A stretch of 64,000 nt of DNA from assembly GCF_001446935.1 (NCBI RefSeq), contig NZ_LKKK01000011.1, forward strand, positions 248,001-312,000. The letters run 5' to 3'. Of this stretch, positions 36,811 to 46,084 are shown one piece after another. A program made the position numbers and the translations under genes. Origin of the DNA: Pseudomonas sp. TTU2014-080ASC (lineage in GTDB: Bacteria; Pseudomonadota; Gammaproteobacteria; Pseudomonadales; Pseudomonadaceae). Within the stretch, counting starts at the first letter, position 1, and each line of letters starts with the position of its first letter. The notes below the pieces were generated by a model. That model saw only the letters and a list, made by a program, of their open reading frames with translations, searched no databases and was not told the origin of the DNA.

Positions 36811-37668
36811 TCAGCGTAGGGTCTGGGCGAGCACTTCGATCTCGTATTGATGCTGATTAAGCAGTGCCAGGCTGCCGTTTTCATCGATTTCATTCAGCGG
36901 CGGCAGCAACTTTTGCCAGGCACTGAGCGCCTGCAGAGGCGGGAGGTCGGCGCCTGGGTCCTGAGCCAGTCGGTTGTGGTAAAGGGCTAGGTTGACCAAG
37001 TCAATCAGTTGCAATTGTGGACTGGTGCTGTACTGCCAATTACCGGCCTCGCGGATAACCTCAATGTATTCCTCATCAATCGCCCATTTTTTTAGGACGA
37101 TAACCCCCAGGGATTTGCCGAACTCACGGCACAGGCTGATATAGAGCTCCCGGGAGGGGATTTCATCGGCGCTCTTGAAACCGGACAAAATGGTCAGTGC
37201 GCCTACTTCGCTGAGAAGGCTGGCGAGTAGGGCATGCTCGGCACTGATGCGGCCGAGCAGGCGCGCCAGAATTGCACTGCAGCTGGCTTTGTTGACTAGG
37301 CGTTCCCAAGCCTCAAGGAACAGGTTTTTATGGGCAGCGCTGTGCAGGGTGAACAGGCTTTTCACGCTGTGCAGCATGGTGATGCGGCCCACTTCACGCA
37401 GGCCTAGCAGGGTGATTACATCATTGAGTGACTTGGGCGGTTGAGCCTGGCGGTATAACGGGCTGGAAGCGTGCTTCATTAATAAGGCGCTGAGCGCCGG
37501 GTCACGGCTGATAAGGCGAACTAGGGTTGAGTTAGACGTGCTGTCATCACTTAAGGCTCGACGAATTTCGAGCGTAATGTTAGGCAGACTGGGGAGTTGC
37601 TCCTGGTCCTGCATCAGCTGTGTGACCAGTTGACGGTATATTGAGTAATGCGATTGTTCGGCCTGCAA
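36811..37668 (-). CDS. HDOD-domain signalling protein (second copy)
   Basis: A 285-residue single HDOD domain: LPSLPNITLEIRRALSDDSTS near residues 20-40, ISRDPALSALLMKHASSPLYRQAQPPKSLNDVITLLGLREVG next, and SLLSEVGALTILSGF in the middle. The start is TTG at 37668, chosen because GAGGGA lies exactly six bases upstream. It shares domain type and size with the protein at 16893-17729 but is clearly divergent. It is convergent with the AraC gene, with 18 bp between the stops. Confidence 0.83.
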   Translation of the reverse strand: MQAEQSHYSIYRQLVTQLMQDQEQLPSLPNITLEIRRALSDDSTSNSTLVRLISRDPALSALLMKHASSPLYRQAQPPKSLNDVITLLGLREVGRITMLHSVKSLFTLHSAAHKNLFLEAWERLVNKASCSAILARLLGRISAEHALLASLLSEVGALTILSGFKSADEIPSRELYISLCREFGKSLGVIVLKKWAIDEEYIEVIREAGNWQYSTSPQLQLIDLVNLALYHNRLAQDPGADLPPLQALSAWQKLLPPLNEIDENGSLALLNQHQYEIEVLAQTLR

Positions 37669-38198
37669 TGCACGTCCCTCGTGTGAATATGCACATTAGT
37701 CTAGGCTGTTTGGGATAGTGGGTGTAAAGCCTCTGGTTCAATAGAGTCATAGTAGTGCCGCTCGCCGGAATAAGACTTTTTACTAGTCTCTAGGGCGCGT
37801 GATTGGAGGCTTCTGTAAAAAAACAGGAGATTTTTGCAAGAATAACGTAGCTCTGAGCCACTAAATTCCGTCTCTTGTTTTTGCAATAAAACGCATGACG
37901 CTGGGCTTTTAGCCTTACGGCTTGCAATTATTACGCTACACCTAATACAGGGAATTACTGCCGGTATCAGGGGCAAAATGGTGTTTCCATCCTGGTAGCG
38001 GTATGGAGTCAGGGTTATTCAATAATCCTGTCTGGCAGGGCTGAGTCCCATATAGCTAAGGACAGTGCCGCGTAATTGCTACAGGCTCACAGTCTGTGTT
38101 TTAGCAATACAGCACCTGTTGGATCGGGTGTGGACGTTTACGTTGGCGGCGGGGCTGTTCCCCACGTCGAATAACAACAATGCAAGAGGGAGCTCTCA
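37669..38198. other. 530-bp intergenic region upstream of putP
   Basis: No convincing gene on either strand; a 91-codon minus-strand frame (37701-37976) uses a TTG start, has no ribosome site, and looks random. The region is AT-richer than its neighbours. It contains a candidate operator (38075-38108), a small AGACT/AGTCT hairpin near 37774, and a G-C hairpin (GGGG-ctgtt-CCCC) flanked by GACGT/ACGTC near 38133-38168 just before putP. It may hold the putP promoter, a long leader or a small RNA. Confidence 0.6.
38075..38108. promoter_or_regulatory. Operator-like inverted repeat upstream of putP
   Basis: ATTGCTA and its exact complement TAGCAAT, 20 bases apart, enclose a smaller CACAG-t-CTGTG palindrome. 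The centre is about 107 bp upstream of the putP start. Confidence 0.45.
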
Positions 38199-39686
38199 AT
38201 GACAGCAAATACACCGATGATCGTCACTTTTGTGGTGTACATCGCGTTGATGGTGCTGATTGGCTTATTTGCCTATATGCGCACCAATAACCTTTCTGAC
38301 TATATTCTGGGCGGCCGCAGCTTAGGTAGTTTCGTCACGGCCTTGTCGGCAGGTGCATCCGACATGAGCGGTTGGCTGCTGATGGGGCTGCCGGGGGCTA
38401 TTTACCTCTCGGGTCTATCTGAAAGCTGGATCGCCATTGGTTTGATTGTCGGCGCTTATCTGAACTGGCTGTTTGTAGCGGGTCGCCTGCGTGTTCAGAC
38501 CGAGCACAACGGCAATGCACTGACACTGCCCGACTACTTCACCCACCGTTTTGAAGACACCAGCCGTATTCTGCGTATCTTCTCGGCTTTGGTGATTCTG
38601 ATCTTCTTCACCATTTATTGTGCTTCCGGTGTAGTGGCCGGTGCGCGGCTGTTTGAAAGCACTTTCGGCATGTCCTACCAAACTGCGTTGTGGGCAGGTG
38701 CGGTGGCGACTATCGCCTACACCTTCATTGGTGGGTTCCTGGCGGTGAGCTGGACTGACACAGTGCAGGCTACGCTGATGATCTTTGCCCTGATCCTGAC
38801 TCCGGTTGTAGTGATGATTGCAACTGGTGGCATCGATCCGACGTTCACTGCGATCGAACTGCAGGATGCGACCAACTTTGACATGCTCAAAGGTGCAACC
38901 TTTGTCGGCGTTATTTCTCTGTTGGCTTGGGGGTTGGGCTACTTTGGACAACCACACATTCTGGCGCGCTTCATGGCGGCTGATTCGGTTAAGTCCATTC
39001 CTTCGGCTCGCCGCATTGCCATGACTTGGATGATTCTGTGCCTGGGTGGCGCTGTAGCGGTGGGCTTCTTCGGTATTGCCTACTTCTCGGCCAACCCGTC
39101 TGTAGCCGGTCCGGTCACTGAAAACCCGGAGCGGGTGTTCATTGAACTGGCCAAGCTGTTGTTCAACCCATGGGTCGCCGGTGTACTGCTGTCTGCCATT
39201 CTGGCTGCGGTAATGAGCACCCTCAGCTGTCAACTGCTGGTGTGCTCCAGTGCACTGACTGAAGACTTCTACAAAGCCTTCATCCGCAAGCATGCGTCGC
39301 AGAAAGAGCTGGTCTGGGTCGGGCGCGGCATGGTGATGCTGGTTGCAATCATTGCCATCATGTTGGCTGCCAACCCGAACAACCGTGTTCTGGGCTTGGT
39401 GTCCTATGCATGGGCTGGCTTTGGTGCAGCGTTTGGTCCGGTGGTGATCCTGTCCCTGATCTGGAAACAGATGACCCGTAACGGCGCTCTGGCGGGCATG
39501 ATCGTCGGTGCCGTCACTGTTATTCTGTGGAAGAACTACCTGGGCCATCTGGGGCTGTACGAAATCATTCCGGGCTTCATCTTCGCCACCGTAGCCATCT
39601 TTGTATTCAGCAAGATCGGCAATGGCCCTTCGGCCAGCATGCTTAAGCGCTTCGATGAGGCGGAGAAGGAATATCGCTCGGCGTAA
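38199..39686 (+). CDS. putP: Sodium/proline symporter PutP
   Basis: Takes up proline with sodium across the inner membrane. The 495-residue protein has about 13 membrane helices of the solute:sodium symporter family. D55 and S57 in AGASDMSGW match the sodium-binding residues of E. coli PutP, and NGNALTLPDYFTHRF near residues 105-119 and WGLGYFGQPHILARFMA are family signatures. AGAGGGAG precedes the ATG. No putA is adjacent. Regulation may act through the long upstream region. Confidence 0.96.
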   Translation: MTANTPMIVTFVVYIALMVLIGLFAYMRTNNLSDYILGGRSLGSFVTALSAGASDMSGWLLMGLPGAIYLSGLSESWIAIGLIVGAYLNWLFVAGRLRVQTEHNGNALTLPDYFTHRFEDTSRILRIFSALVILIFFTIYCASGVVAGARLFESTFGMSYQTALWAGAVATIAYTFIGGFLAVSWTDTVQATLMIFALILTPVVVMIATGGIDPTFTAIELQDATNFDMLKGATFVGVISLLAWGLGYFGQPHILARFMAADSVKSIPSARRIAMTWMILCLGGAVAVGFFGIAYFSANPSVAGPVTENPERVFIELAKLLFNPWVAGVLLSAILAAVMSTLSCQLLVCSSALTEDFYKAFIRKHASQKELVWVGRGMVMLVAIIAIMLAANPNNRVLGLVSYAWAGFGAAFGPVVILSLIWKQMTRNGALAGMIVGAVTVILWKNYLGHLGLYEIIPGFIFATVAIFVFSKIGNGPSASMLKRFDEAEKEYRSA

Positions 39687-39767
39687 GCCAAGCTTGAACA
39701 GCGGCAACCGTCTGGTCGTGCGGTTGCTGCGTGGATAATCCGCAATTGTGTGCGTGCGACCTGTCAG

Positions 39768-39800
39768 ACCGGCTTGGCAACTTTGTCAGGCCGGTTTTTT
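39768..39800 (+). terminator. Terminator after putP
   Basis: ACCGGC...GCCGGT followed by TTTTT, a 6-bp stem with a long 16-base loop, 82 bp after the putP stop. Moderate quality. Confidence 0.55.
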
Positions 39801-39890
39801 ATTGCCGGGAAAAATATCGCAGTCAGTGCTTTCAGTCAGGCGCTGGCTTGGCTAAGGTGTCGCGGTTTTTGCCGAATACTCAGGATTGCC

Positions 39891-40121
39891 ATGACTCACT
39901 CGCCGAATAACCCGCTACATGGGGTCACGCTCGAAGCACTTTTGACAGAGCTGGTGGCTTGCTATGGCTGGGATGGCCTGGCACAACGTATTGATATCCG
40001 CTGTTTCAAGAATGATCCGAGTATCAAGTCGAGCCTGACCTTTCTGCGTAAAACGCCCTGGGCGCGGGAGAAAGTTGAGGCTCTCTACGTACGAATGAAG
40101 CAGGGCGGATTGGGCTCGTAG
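39891..40121 (+). CDS. VF530-type small DNA-binding protein (DUF2132)
   Basis: A 76-residue protein starting [22 protein letters not shown] and containing [39 protein letters not shown]. The sequence matches the VF530/DUF2132 family, a small fold related to DNA-binding helix bundles and first characterised structurally in Vibrio. The cellular role is not established. It stands alone between putP and the flagellar fliE promoter. The ATG at 39891 is preferred over a longer frame that runs back into the putP terminator. Confidence 0.85.
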   Translation: MTHSPNNPLHGVTLEALLTELVACYGWDGLAQRIDIRCFKNDPSIKSSLTFLRKTPWAREKVEALYVRMKQGGLGS

Positions 40122-40146
40122 CGCGAATCTGAACGTTTTCATAATT

Positions 40147-40163
40147 TTGGCATCGTTGTTGCA
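40147..40163 (+). promoter_or_regulatory. RpoN (sigma-54) promoter of fliE
   Basis: TTGGCAT-cgttg-TTGCA with GG at 40149-40150 and GC at 40161-40162, the exact 10-base spacing of the -24/-12 element. It lies 57 bp upstream of the fliE start. Confidence 0.85.
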
Positions 40164-40219
40164 CTATCCCCTGTAAATGCTGCGAAGCGTCAAAAAAATC
40201 GCGGCCAGTGGAGGTAGAG

Positions 40220-40549
40220 ATGAGCCAAGGTATTGAATTCAATCGCTTGATGTTGGAAATGCGTTCGTTGCAGGCAGATGCCATGGCGCGTCAGAAACCT
40301 GTGACCAGCACCCCGGAAGCCGGTATGCCGAGCTTTTCCGACATGCTTGGCCAGGCAGTGAACAAAGTTCACGAGACTCAGCAAGCTTCCAACAAGTTGG
40401 CGACAGCCTTTGAAATGGGCACCAGCGGTGTTGATTTGACTGACGTGATGATTGCCTCGCAGAAAGCCAGCGTTTCATTTCAGGCGATGACCCAAGTGCG
40501 CAACAAGCTGGTTCAAGCGTATCAAGACATTATGCAAATGCCGGTTTAA
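40220..40549 (+). CDS. fliE: Flagellar MS-ring/rod junction protein FliE
   Basis: Links the MS ring to the proximal rod and is needed to start rod export. The 109-residue protein has the family C-terminal stretch [43 protein letters not shown]. The ATG at 40220 follows GGAGG by five bases. It is the first gene of the fliEFGHIJ operon, downstream of an RpoN promoter. No fleR lies upstream, unlike in other pseudomonads. Confidence 0.96.
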   Translation: MSQGIEFNRLMLEMRSLQADAMARQKPVTSTPEAGMPSFSDMLGQAVNKVHETQQASNKLATAFEMGTSGVDLTDVMIASQKASVSFQAMTQVRNKLVQAYQDIMQMPV

Positions 40550-40564
40550 GGGTGGAACTGAATC

Positions 40565-42349
40565 ATGGCTGAGGCTGCTGCAAACGTACCTGCCACGACC
40601 GGTGGCGATGAGCCGAAGAAGACTCTCTTCGGCCTGACGTTTCTGGAAAATCTTGCCGATATGTCGATGCTGCGGCAGATCGGCTTATTGGTGGGGCTGG
40701 CAGCCAGTGTAGCCATCGGTTTTGCCGTTGTGCTGTGGTCGCAGCAGCCGGATTACCGCCCGCTGTATGGCAGCTTGGAAGGAATGGATGCCTCGCAGGT
40801 GATGGAAACCCTGTCCGCATCTGACATCAAATACACCGTAGAGCCTAACTCCGGAGCTCTGCTGGTCAAAGCAGATGATCTGGCTCGCGCTCGCATGCGA
40901 CTCGCCGCGGCTGGCGTAGCCCCGCGTGATACCAGTGTCGGCTTTGAGATTCTCGATCAGGAACAAGGTCTGGGTACCAGCCAGTTCATGGAGGCAACCC
41001 GTTATCGCCGTGGTCTTGAGGGTGAACTGGCCCGCACCATTTCTAGCCTGAACAACGTTAAATCGGCTCGAGTACACCTTGCTCTGCCTAAAAGCTCGGT
41101 GTTTGTCCGTGATGAGCGCAAGCCAAGTGCCTCCGTTCTGGTGGAGCTTTATTCTGGGCGCAGCCTTGAGCCGAGCCAGGTGATGGCCATCGTTAATCTG
41201 GTCGCCAGCAGCGTGCCGGAAATGAACAAAAATCAGGTCACCGTGGTTGATCAGCGCGGTAATCTGCTGTCGGACATTCAGGAAATGTCCGAGTTGACCA
41301 TGGCAGGCAAACAATTCGATTACAGCCGCCGCATGGAGAGCCTGTTCACCCAGCGCGTGCATAACATCCTGCAGCCTGTATTGGGTGCGGGACGCTACAA
41401 GGCGGAAGTTTCTGCGGATGTTGATTTCAGCGCTGTCGAATCCACGTCGGAATCCTTCAACCCGGATCAGCCAGCCCTGCGCAGCGAGCAGTCGGTAAAC
41501 GAGCAGCGTACCAGCAGCCTGCCGCCCCAAGGCGTGCCAGGTGCACTGAGCAATCAGCCGCCAGCCGCTGGTGCTGCGCCTCAGCAAGCTACTGCCGCAG
41601 CCGCCCCTGCTGGGCCGGTGGCGGCGGGCCAACCGTTGCTGGATGCCAATGGTCAGCAGATTATGGATCCGGCGACCGGCCAGCCTATGCTGGCACCCTA
41701 TCCGGCGGACAAACGCGAGCAAGCAACCCGTAACTACGAACTGGATCGCTCTGTCAGCTACACCAAACAGCAGCAAGGCCGCCTGCGTCGACTTTCTGTC
41801 GCGGTGGTGGTGGACGATCAGGTAAAGGTCGATCCGGCCACTGGCGCAGTTACCCGCACGCCGTGGAGCAGCGATGATCTGGCGCGTTTCACTCGCCTGG
41901 TTCAGGACTCGGTCGGATTTGATGCCACCCGTGGGGATAGCGTCAGCGTTATCAACACCGCGTTCAGTGACATGGGCCTGGAAGAAGACATCGATATTCC
42001 GTTCTACACCCAGCCCTGGTTCTGGGACATCGTTAAGCAAGTATTGGGTGTGGCGTTTATCCTGATTCTGGTGTTCGGTGTGCTACGTCCAGTACTGAAA
42101 AACATCACTAATCCGGCCAGGCCAGCGGATGAGCTGCGCGACGGTGATCTGGAGTTGGGTGAGATGGGTGCGCTGGCATCTGATCTGGCCGAAGACCGCG
42201 TCAGCATCGGTGGTGGCCCGCAAAGCATTCTGCTGCCGAGTCCAAGTGAAGGGTATGATGCACAGCTAAATGCCATCAAACATCTGGTGGCTGAAGACCC
42301 AGGCCGTGTAGCTCAAGTAGTTAAAGAGTGGATTAACGCCGATGAGTGA
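40565..42349 (+). CDS. fliF: Flagellar MS-ring protein FliF
   Basis: Forms the membrane-embedded MS ring that carries the rotor and houses the export gate. The 594-residue protein has two membrane helices (about residues 38-57 and 485-506), three ring-building motifs between them, a low-complexity P/A/Q-rich insert near residues 325-365, and a C-terminal tail for FliG binding. It is 15 bp after fliE and overlaps fliG by 8 bp. Confidence 0.97.
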   Translation: MAEAAANVPATTGGDEPKKTLFGLTFLENLADMSMLRQIGLLVGLAASVAIGFAVVLWSQQPDYRPLYGSLEGMDASQVMETLSASDIKYTVEPNSGALLVKADDLARARMRLAAAGVAPRDTSVGFEILDQEQGLGTSQFMEATRYRRGLEGELARTISSLNNVKSARVHLALPKSSVFVRDERKPSASVLVELYSGRSLEPSQVMAIVNLVASSVPEMNKNQVTVVDQRGNLLSDIQEMSELTMAGKQFDYSRRMESLFTQRVHNILQPVLGAGRYKAEVSADVDFSAVESTSESFNPDQPALRSEQSVNEQRTSSLPPQGVPGALSNQPPAAGAAPQQATAAAAPAGPVAAGQPLLDANGQQIMDPATGQPMLAPYPADKREQATRNYELDRSVSYTKQQQGRLRRLSVAVVVDDQVKVDPATGAVTRTPWSSDDLARFTRLVQDSVGFDATRGDSVSVINTAFSDMGLEEDIDIPFYTQPWFWDIVKQVLGVAFILILVFGVLRPVLKNITNPARPADELRDGDLELGEMGALASDLAEDRVSIGGGPQSILLPSPSEGYDAQLNAIKHLVAEDPGRVAQVVKEWINADE

Positions 42350-43358
42350 TAATCGAACCGTCACCAAAATGAGCAAAGTCGACAAAGCAGCGATTCTCCT
42401 GCTGTCGCTTGGCGAAACCGACGCAGCCCAGGTACTGCGTCATCTCGGTCCGAAAGAAGTGCAGCGGGTCGGTATGGCCATGGCCGGCATGCGCAACATT
42501 CAGCGCGAGCAGGTCGAACAGGTGATGGCTGAGTTTGTCGAAATCGTGGGCGATCAGACCAGTCTCGGCGTGGGTGCAGACGGTTACATTCGCAAGATGC
42601 TGACCCAGGCGCTGGGCGAAGACAAAGCTGGCAGCCTGATCGACCGTATTCTCCTGGGTGGTAACACCAGCGGCCTGGACAGCCTGAAGTGGATGGAGCC
42701 GCGCGCGGTGGCAGACGTTATTCGCTACGAGCACCCGCAGATTCAGGCGATTGTAGTGGCCTATCTGGACCCGGATCAGGCGGGCGAAGTGCTCAGTCAT
42801 TTCGATCACAAAGTGCGCTTGGATATCGTCTTGCGTGTGTCGTCCCTAAACACTGTGCAGCCGGCAGCACTGAAAGAACTTAACCAGATTCTCGAGAAGC
42901 AGTTCTCCGGCAGCTCCAACACCTCCCGCGCTGCGTTGGGCGGCGTGAAGCGTGCGGCAGACATCATGAACTTCCTCGACAGCTCGGTGGAAGGCCAGTT
43001 GATGGACGCCATCCGCGAAATCGACGAAGACCTGTCCAGCCAGATCGAAGACCTGATGTTTGTCTTCGACAACCTCGCCGATGTCGACGATCGTGGTATT
43101 CAGGCGTTGCTGCGTGAAGTGTCGTCCGATGTGCTGGTGCTGTCGCTTAAAGGCGCTGACGACGCGGTTAAAGACAAGATTTTCAAGAACATGTCCAAGC
43201 GGGCTGCCGAGCTGCTGCGTGACGACCTGGACGCCAAAGGGCCGGTGCGGGTCAGCGACGTGGAAGCGGCGCAGAAAGAGATCCTCACCATCGCCCGCCG
43301 TATGGCCGAGGCCGGGGAGATTGTGCTGGGCGGCAAGGGCGGCGAGGAAATGGTCTAA
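42342..43358 (+). CDS. fliG: Flagellar motor switch protein FliG
   Basis: A rotor protein that converts stator force to rotation and sets direction with FliM and FliN. The 338-residue length is normal. It has the N-terminal FliF-binding region (KVDKAAILLLSLGETDAAQVLRHL), the EHPQ motif at about residue 127, and the C-terminal torque helix with alternating charges (IFKNMSKRAAELLRDDLDAKGPVR). It lies between fliF (8-bp overlap) and fliH (3-bp gap). Confidence 0.97.
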   Translation: MSDNRTVTKMSKVDKAAILLLSLGETDAAQVLRHLGPKEVQRVGMAMAGMRNIQREQVEQVMAEFVEIVGDQTSLGVGADGYIRKMLTQALGEDKAGSLIDRILLGGNTSGLDSLKWMEPRAVADVIRYEHPQIQAIVVAYLDPDQAGEVLSHFDHKVRLDIVLRVSSLNTVQPAALKELNQILEKQFSGSSNTSRAALGGVKRAADIMNFLDSSVEGQLMDAIREIDEDLSSQIEDLMFVFDNLADVDDRGIQALLREVSSDVLVLSLKGADDAVKDKIFKNMSKRAAELLRDDLDAKGPVRVSDVEAAQKEILTIARRMAEAGEIVLGGKGGEEMV

Positions 43359-43361
43359 GTC

Positions 43362-44180
43362 ATGACGACCAAAGAGTCCCCAAGCGATCTGATTCGCGCG
43401 CAAGACCTCAAAGCGTTCGATGTGTGGACGCTGCCCAGCTTCGACCCAGATGTTCCTGAGCCCGAGCCTGCTGCTCTTGAGCCGGAGCCAGAGCCGGTCA
43501 CCGAAGAGGTGCAGGCTGAAATCGAAGAAGTGCCAGTTGAGCAAGTCAAACCCTTGACGCTGGAAGAGTTGGAGGCCATCCGTCAGGACGCCTACAACGA
43601 AGGCTTTGCCACCGGTGAGAAAGACGGCTTCCGTGCCGGACAGCTCAGGGCCAAGCAGGAAAGCGAGGCTGCGCTGACGACTCGTCTTATGGCTCTGGAA
43701 ACCCTGATGGCGCATCTGTTTGAGCCGATCGCTACGCAAGATCAGGATGTTGAAGAGGCGATGGTCGGGCTGGTTGAACATATTGTTCGCGAAGTCATTC
43801 AGCGTGAGCTGGAAATCGACTCTACGCAGATCCGTCAGGTGCTCACTGAAGCACTCAAACTGCTCCCGATGGGGGCAGAAAACATCCGCTTGTTCGTCAA
43901 CCCGCAGGACTTTGACCTGATTAAGGCGCTGCGCGAGCGGCAGGAAGCGCACTGGCGAATTCTTGAGGACGCCTCACTGATGCCGGGCGGTTGCCGGGTT
44001 GAGAGTGAAGTGAGCCGCATTGATGCTACGGTGGAAACCCGCCTGGCTCAGGCCATCAAACAGTTGCTCGACCAGAAGCGCGAGCACCGCACCAATCCGC
44101 TTGATGCGGATATGGAGATTGAGCTGGACGACGCTGACTCAGCCCTGCCAGACGATGAGGACGAGCCGGATGCGCCTTGA
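43362..44180 (+). CDS. fliH: Flagellar export ATPase regulator FliH
   Basis: Binds the ATPase FliI and keeps it at the export apparatus. The 272-residue protein has a Pro/Glu-rich segment (about residues 31-62), a central [24 protein letters not shown] stretch of the GxxxG type found in FliH, and the globular C-terminal part ending in an acidic tail. The end overlaps fliI by 11 bp. The Pro/Glu-rich region is poorly conserved in the family. Confidence 0.93.
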   Translation: MTTKESPSDLIRAQDLKAFDVWTLPSFDPDVPEPEPAALEPEPEPVTEEVQAEIEEVPVEQVKPLTLEELEAIRQDAYNEGFATGEKDGFRAGQLRAKQESEAALTTRLMALETLMAHLFEPIATQDQDVEEAMVGLVEHIVREVIQRELEIDSTQIRQVLTEALKLLPMGAENIRLFVNPQDFDLIKALRERQEAHWRILEDASLMPGGCRVESEVSRIDATVETRLAQAIKQLLDQKREHRTNPLDADMEIELDDADSALPDDEDEPDAP

Positions 44181-45531
44181 GCGGACCAGCTACGTCAAAC
44201 GCATGTTTGGCTACATGGATGCCGTGCAGTTGCCAGCCCAGCCTGTAGTGGAAGGGCGTCTGCTGCGCATGGTTGGCTTAACCCTTGAGGCCGAAGGTTT
44301 GCGCGCCGCATTGGGCAGCCGCTGCCTCGTGATCAACGATGACACCCATCATCCGGTTCAGGTCGAAGCGGAAGTGATGGGCTTTTCCAGCGGAAAGATC
44401 TTCCTTATGCCGGTCGGCAGCCTGGCAGGCATCGCGCCCGGCGCGCGAGTTGTGCCGCTGCCAGATACCGGACGCTTGCCGATGGGTATGTCGATGCTTG
44501 GCCGCGTACTGGATGGCGCGGGGCGTCCGCTGGATGGTAAAGGCGGGATGAAGGCCGAAGATTGGGTGCCAATGGATGGGCCAACCATTAACCCGCTTAA
44601 TCGTCACCCAATCAGCGAGCCGCTGGATGTCGGTATTCGCTCCATTAACGGTTTGCTGACGGTTGGGCGTGGTCAGCGTCTGGGCCTGTTTGCCGGTACT
44701 GGTGTCGGTAAGTCGGTGCTGCTGGGCATGATGACGCGCTTTACTGAAGCGGAAATCATCGTAGTCGGGCTGATCGGTGAGCGGGGCCGCGAAGTTAAAG
44801 AATTTATTGACGAGATTCTCGGAGAAGAGGGCATCAAACGCTCCGTTGTGGTCGCCTCACCAGCCGATGATGCGCCGCTGATGCGCCTGCGTGCTGCGCA
44901 GTACTGCACACGCATCGCCGAGTATTTCCGCGACAAGGGCAAGAATGTCTTGCTGCTGATGGACTCCCTGACACGCTACGCCCAGGCCCAGCGGGAAATC
45001 GCTCTGGCCATTGGCGAGCCGCCTGCGACTAAAGGCTATCCGCCTTCCGTATTTGCCAAACTGCCGAAGCTGGTGGAGCGTGCTGGTAATGCGGAGGCGG
45101 GCGGCGGTTCGATTACTGCGTTCTATACAGTGCTGTCCGAAGGTGATGACCAGCAGGACCCAATCGCTGATGCCGCGCGTGGGGTATTGGACGGTCACTT
45201 TGTGTTGTCCCGTCGTCTCGCTGAGGAAGGTCATTATCCGGCGATTGATATTGAGGCTTCGATTAGCCGGGTTATGCCGCAAGTGGTCAGCCCTGATCAC
45301 CTGCGTCAGGCTCAGCGCTTTAAGCAGCTGTGGTCGCGTTATCAGCAGAGCCGCGATTTGATCAGCGTTGGTGCTTATGTGCCTGGTGGTGATCCTGACA
45401 CCGATCTGGCCATTGCCCGCCAACCTGCCATGGTTACTTACCTTCGCCAGGGCCTGCATGACAGTGAAAGTCTGGCAGCGTGCCAGGCCATGTTGGCTTC
45501 AACCCTTAATCCGCAAGCACCGGGTAGCTGA
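44170..45531 (+). CDS. fliI: Flagellar export ATPase FliI
   Basis: The ATPase of the flagellar type III export apparatus, related to F1 beta subunits. The 453-residue protein has the P-loop [11 protein letters not shown] and the Walker-B region ([37 protein letters not shown]), which is a family signature. The ATG at 44170 gives [16 protein letters not shown]; a longer open frame to 44020 is in the wrong region, inside fliH. It overlaps fliH by 11 bp and is 3 bp before fliJ. Confidence 0.97.
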   Translation: MRLERTSYVKRMFGYMDAVQLPAQPVVEGRLLRMVGLTLEAEGLRAALGSRCLVINDDTHHPVQVEAEVMGFSSGKIFLMPVGSLAGIAPGARVVPLPDTGRLPMGMSMLGRVLDGAGRPLDGKGGMKAEDWVPMDGPTINPLNRHPISEPLDVGIRSINGLLTVGRGQRLGLFAGTGVGKSVLLGMMTRFTEAEIIVVGLIGERGREVKEFIDEILGEEGIKRSVVVASPADDAPLMRLRAAQYCTRIAEYFRDKGKNVLLLMDSLTRYAQAQREIALAIGEPPATKGYPPSVFAKLPKLVERAGNAEAGGGSITAFYTVLSEGDDQQDPIADAARGVLDGHFVLSRRLAEEGHYPAIDIEASISRVMPQVVSPDHLRQAQRFKQLWSRYQQSRDLISVGAYVPGGDPDTDLAIARQPAMVTYLRQGLHDSESLAACQAMLASTLNPQAPGS

Positions 45532-45534
45532 TAA

Positions 45535-45987
45535 ATGTCCAAAGGTCGGGCGGCGCGGTTGGCCCCTGTGGTTGAAATGGCGGAGAAGGACGAGCGCGAT
45601 GCGGCGGCCTTGCTGGGGCGTTGTCAGGGGCAGTTACAGCAGGCCGAAATGCAGCTGGGCGATCTGGAGCGCTATCGCGGCGACTATCAGCAGCAGTGGA
45701 TGACGGAGGGCCAGCACGGTGTATCCGGGCAGTGGTTGATCAACTACCAGCGCTTTTTGTCACAACTGGAAACCGCCATTGGCCAACAGCGCAACAGTGT
45801 GGAATGGCACCGATCCAATGTGCTCAAGGCTCGGGAGGCTTGGCAGCAGCGCTATGCCCGGCTTGAGGGGCTGCGCAAGCTGGTCAAGCGCTACCTGGAT
45901 GAAGCCCGCATGGCTGAAGATAAGCGCGAGCAGAAACTGTTGGATGAGTTGTCGCAGCGTTTGCGCCCGCAAAACACCCACGACTGA
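45535..45987 (+). CDS. fliJ: Flagellar export chaperone FliJ
   Basis: A coiled-coil protein, 150 residues, that couples FliI to the FlhA gate and escorts export substrates. The sequence is dominated by charged heptads (EKDERDAAALLGRCQGQLQQAEMQLGDLERYRG) as in the family, with few conserved residues. It is the last gene of the fliE operon before a 97-bp gap to an Hpt gene. A small ACTGAG/CTCAGT hairpin overlaps its stop codon. Confidence 0.9.
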   Translation: MSKGRAARLAPVVEMAEKDERDAAALLGRCQGQLQQAEMQLGDLERYRGDYQQQWMTEGQHGVSGQWLINYQRFLSQLETAIGQQRNSVEWHRSNVLKAREAWQQRYARLEGLRKLVKRYLDEARMAEDKREQKLLDELSQRLRPQNTHD

Positions 45988-46084
45988 GCCAAGCCTCAGT
46001 AAGCGCAAGACGCACAGTGGCGTGTACATGGAGTTTTCAGGGGGGCGGCGGCATAATCAACGCTTCAGCCAAGAGGGTTAGGGT

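Noticed and set aside
37701..37976. 91-codon minus-strand frame in the putP upstream region
   Set aside because: TTG start without ribosome site, no conserved pattern, Ser/Lys/Tyr-rich random-like sequence.
38415..39707. 430-codon minus-strand frame opposite putP
   Set aside because: Lies wholly antisense to a clear sodium/proline symporter. The translation is rich in Gln, His and Arg without family features, which is typical of a mirror frame in GC-rich DNA.
40685..42040. 451-codon minus-strand frame opposite fliF
   Set aside because: Antisense to a complete fliF gene; the composition is that of a shadow frame and no ribosome site precedes it.
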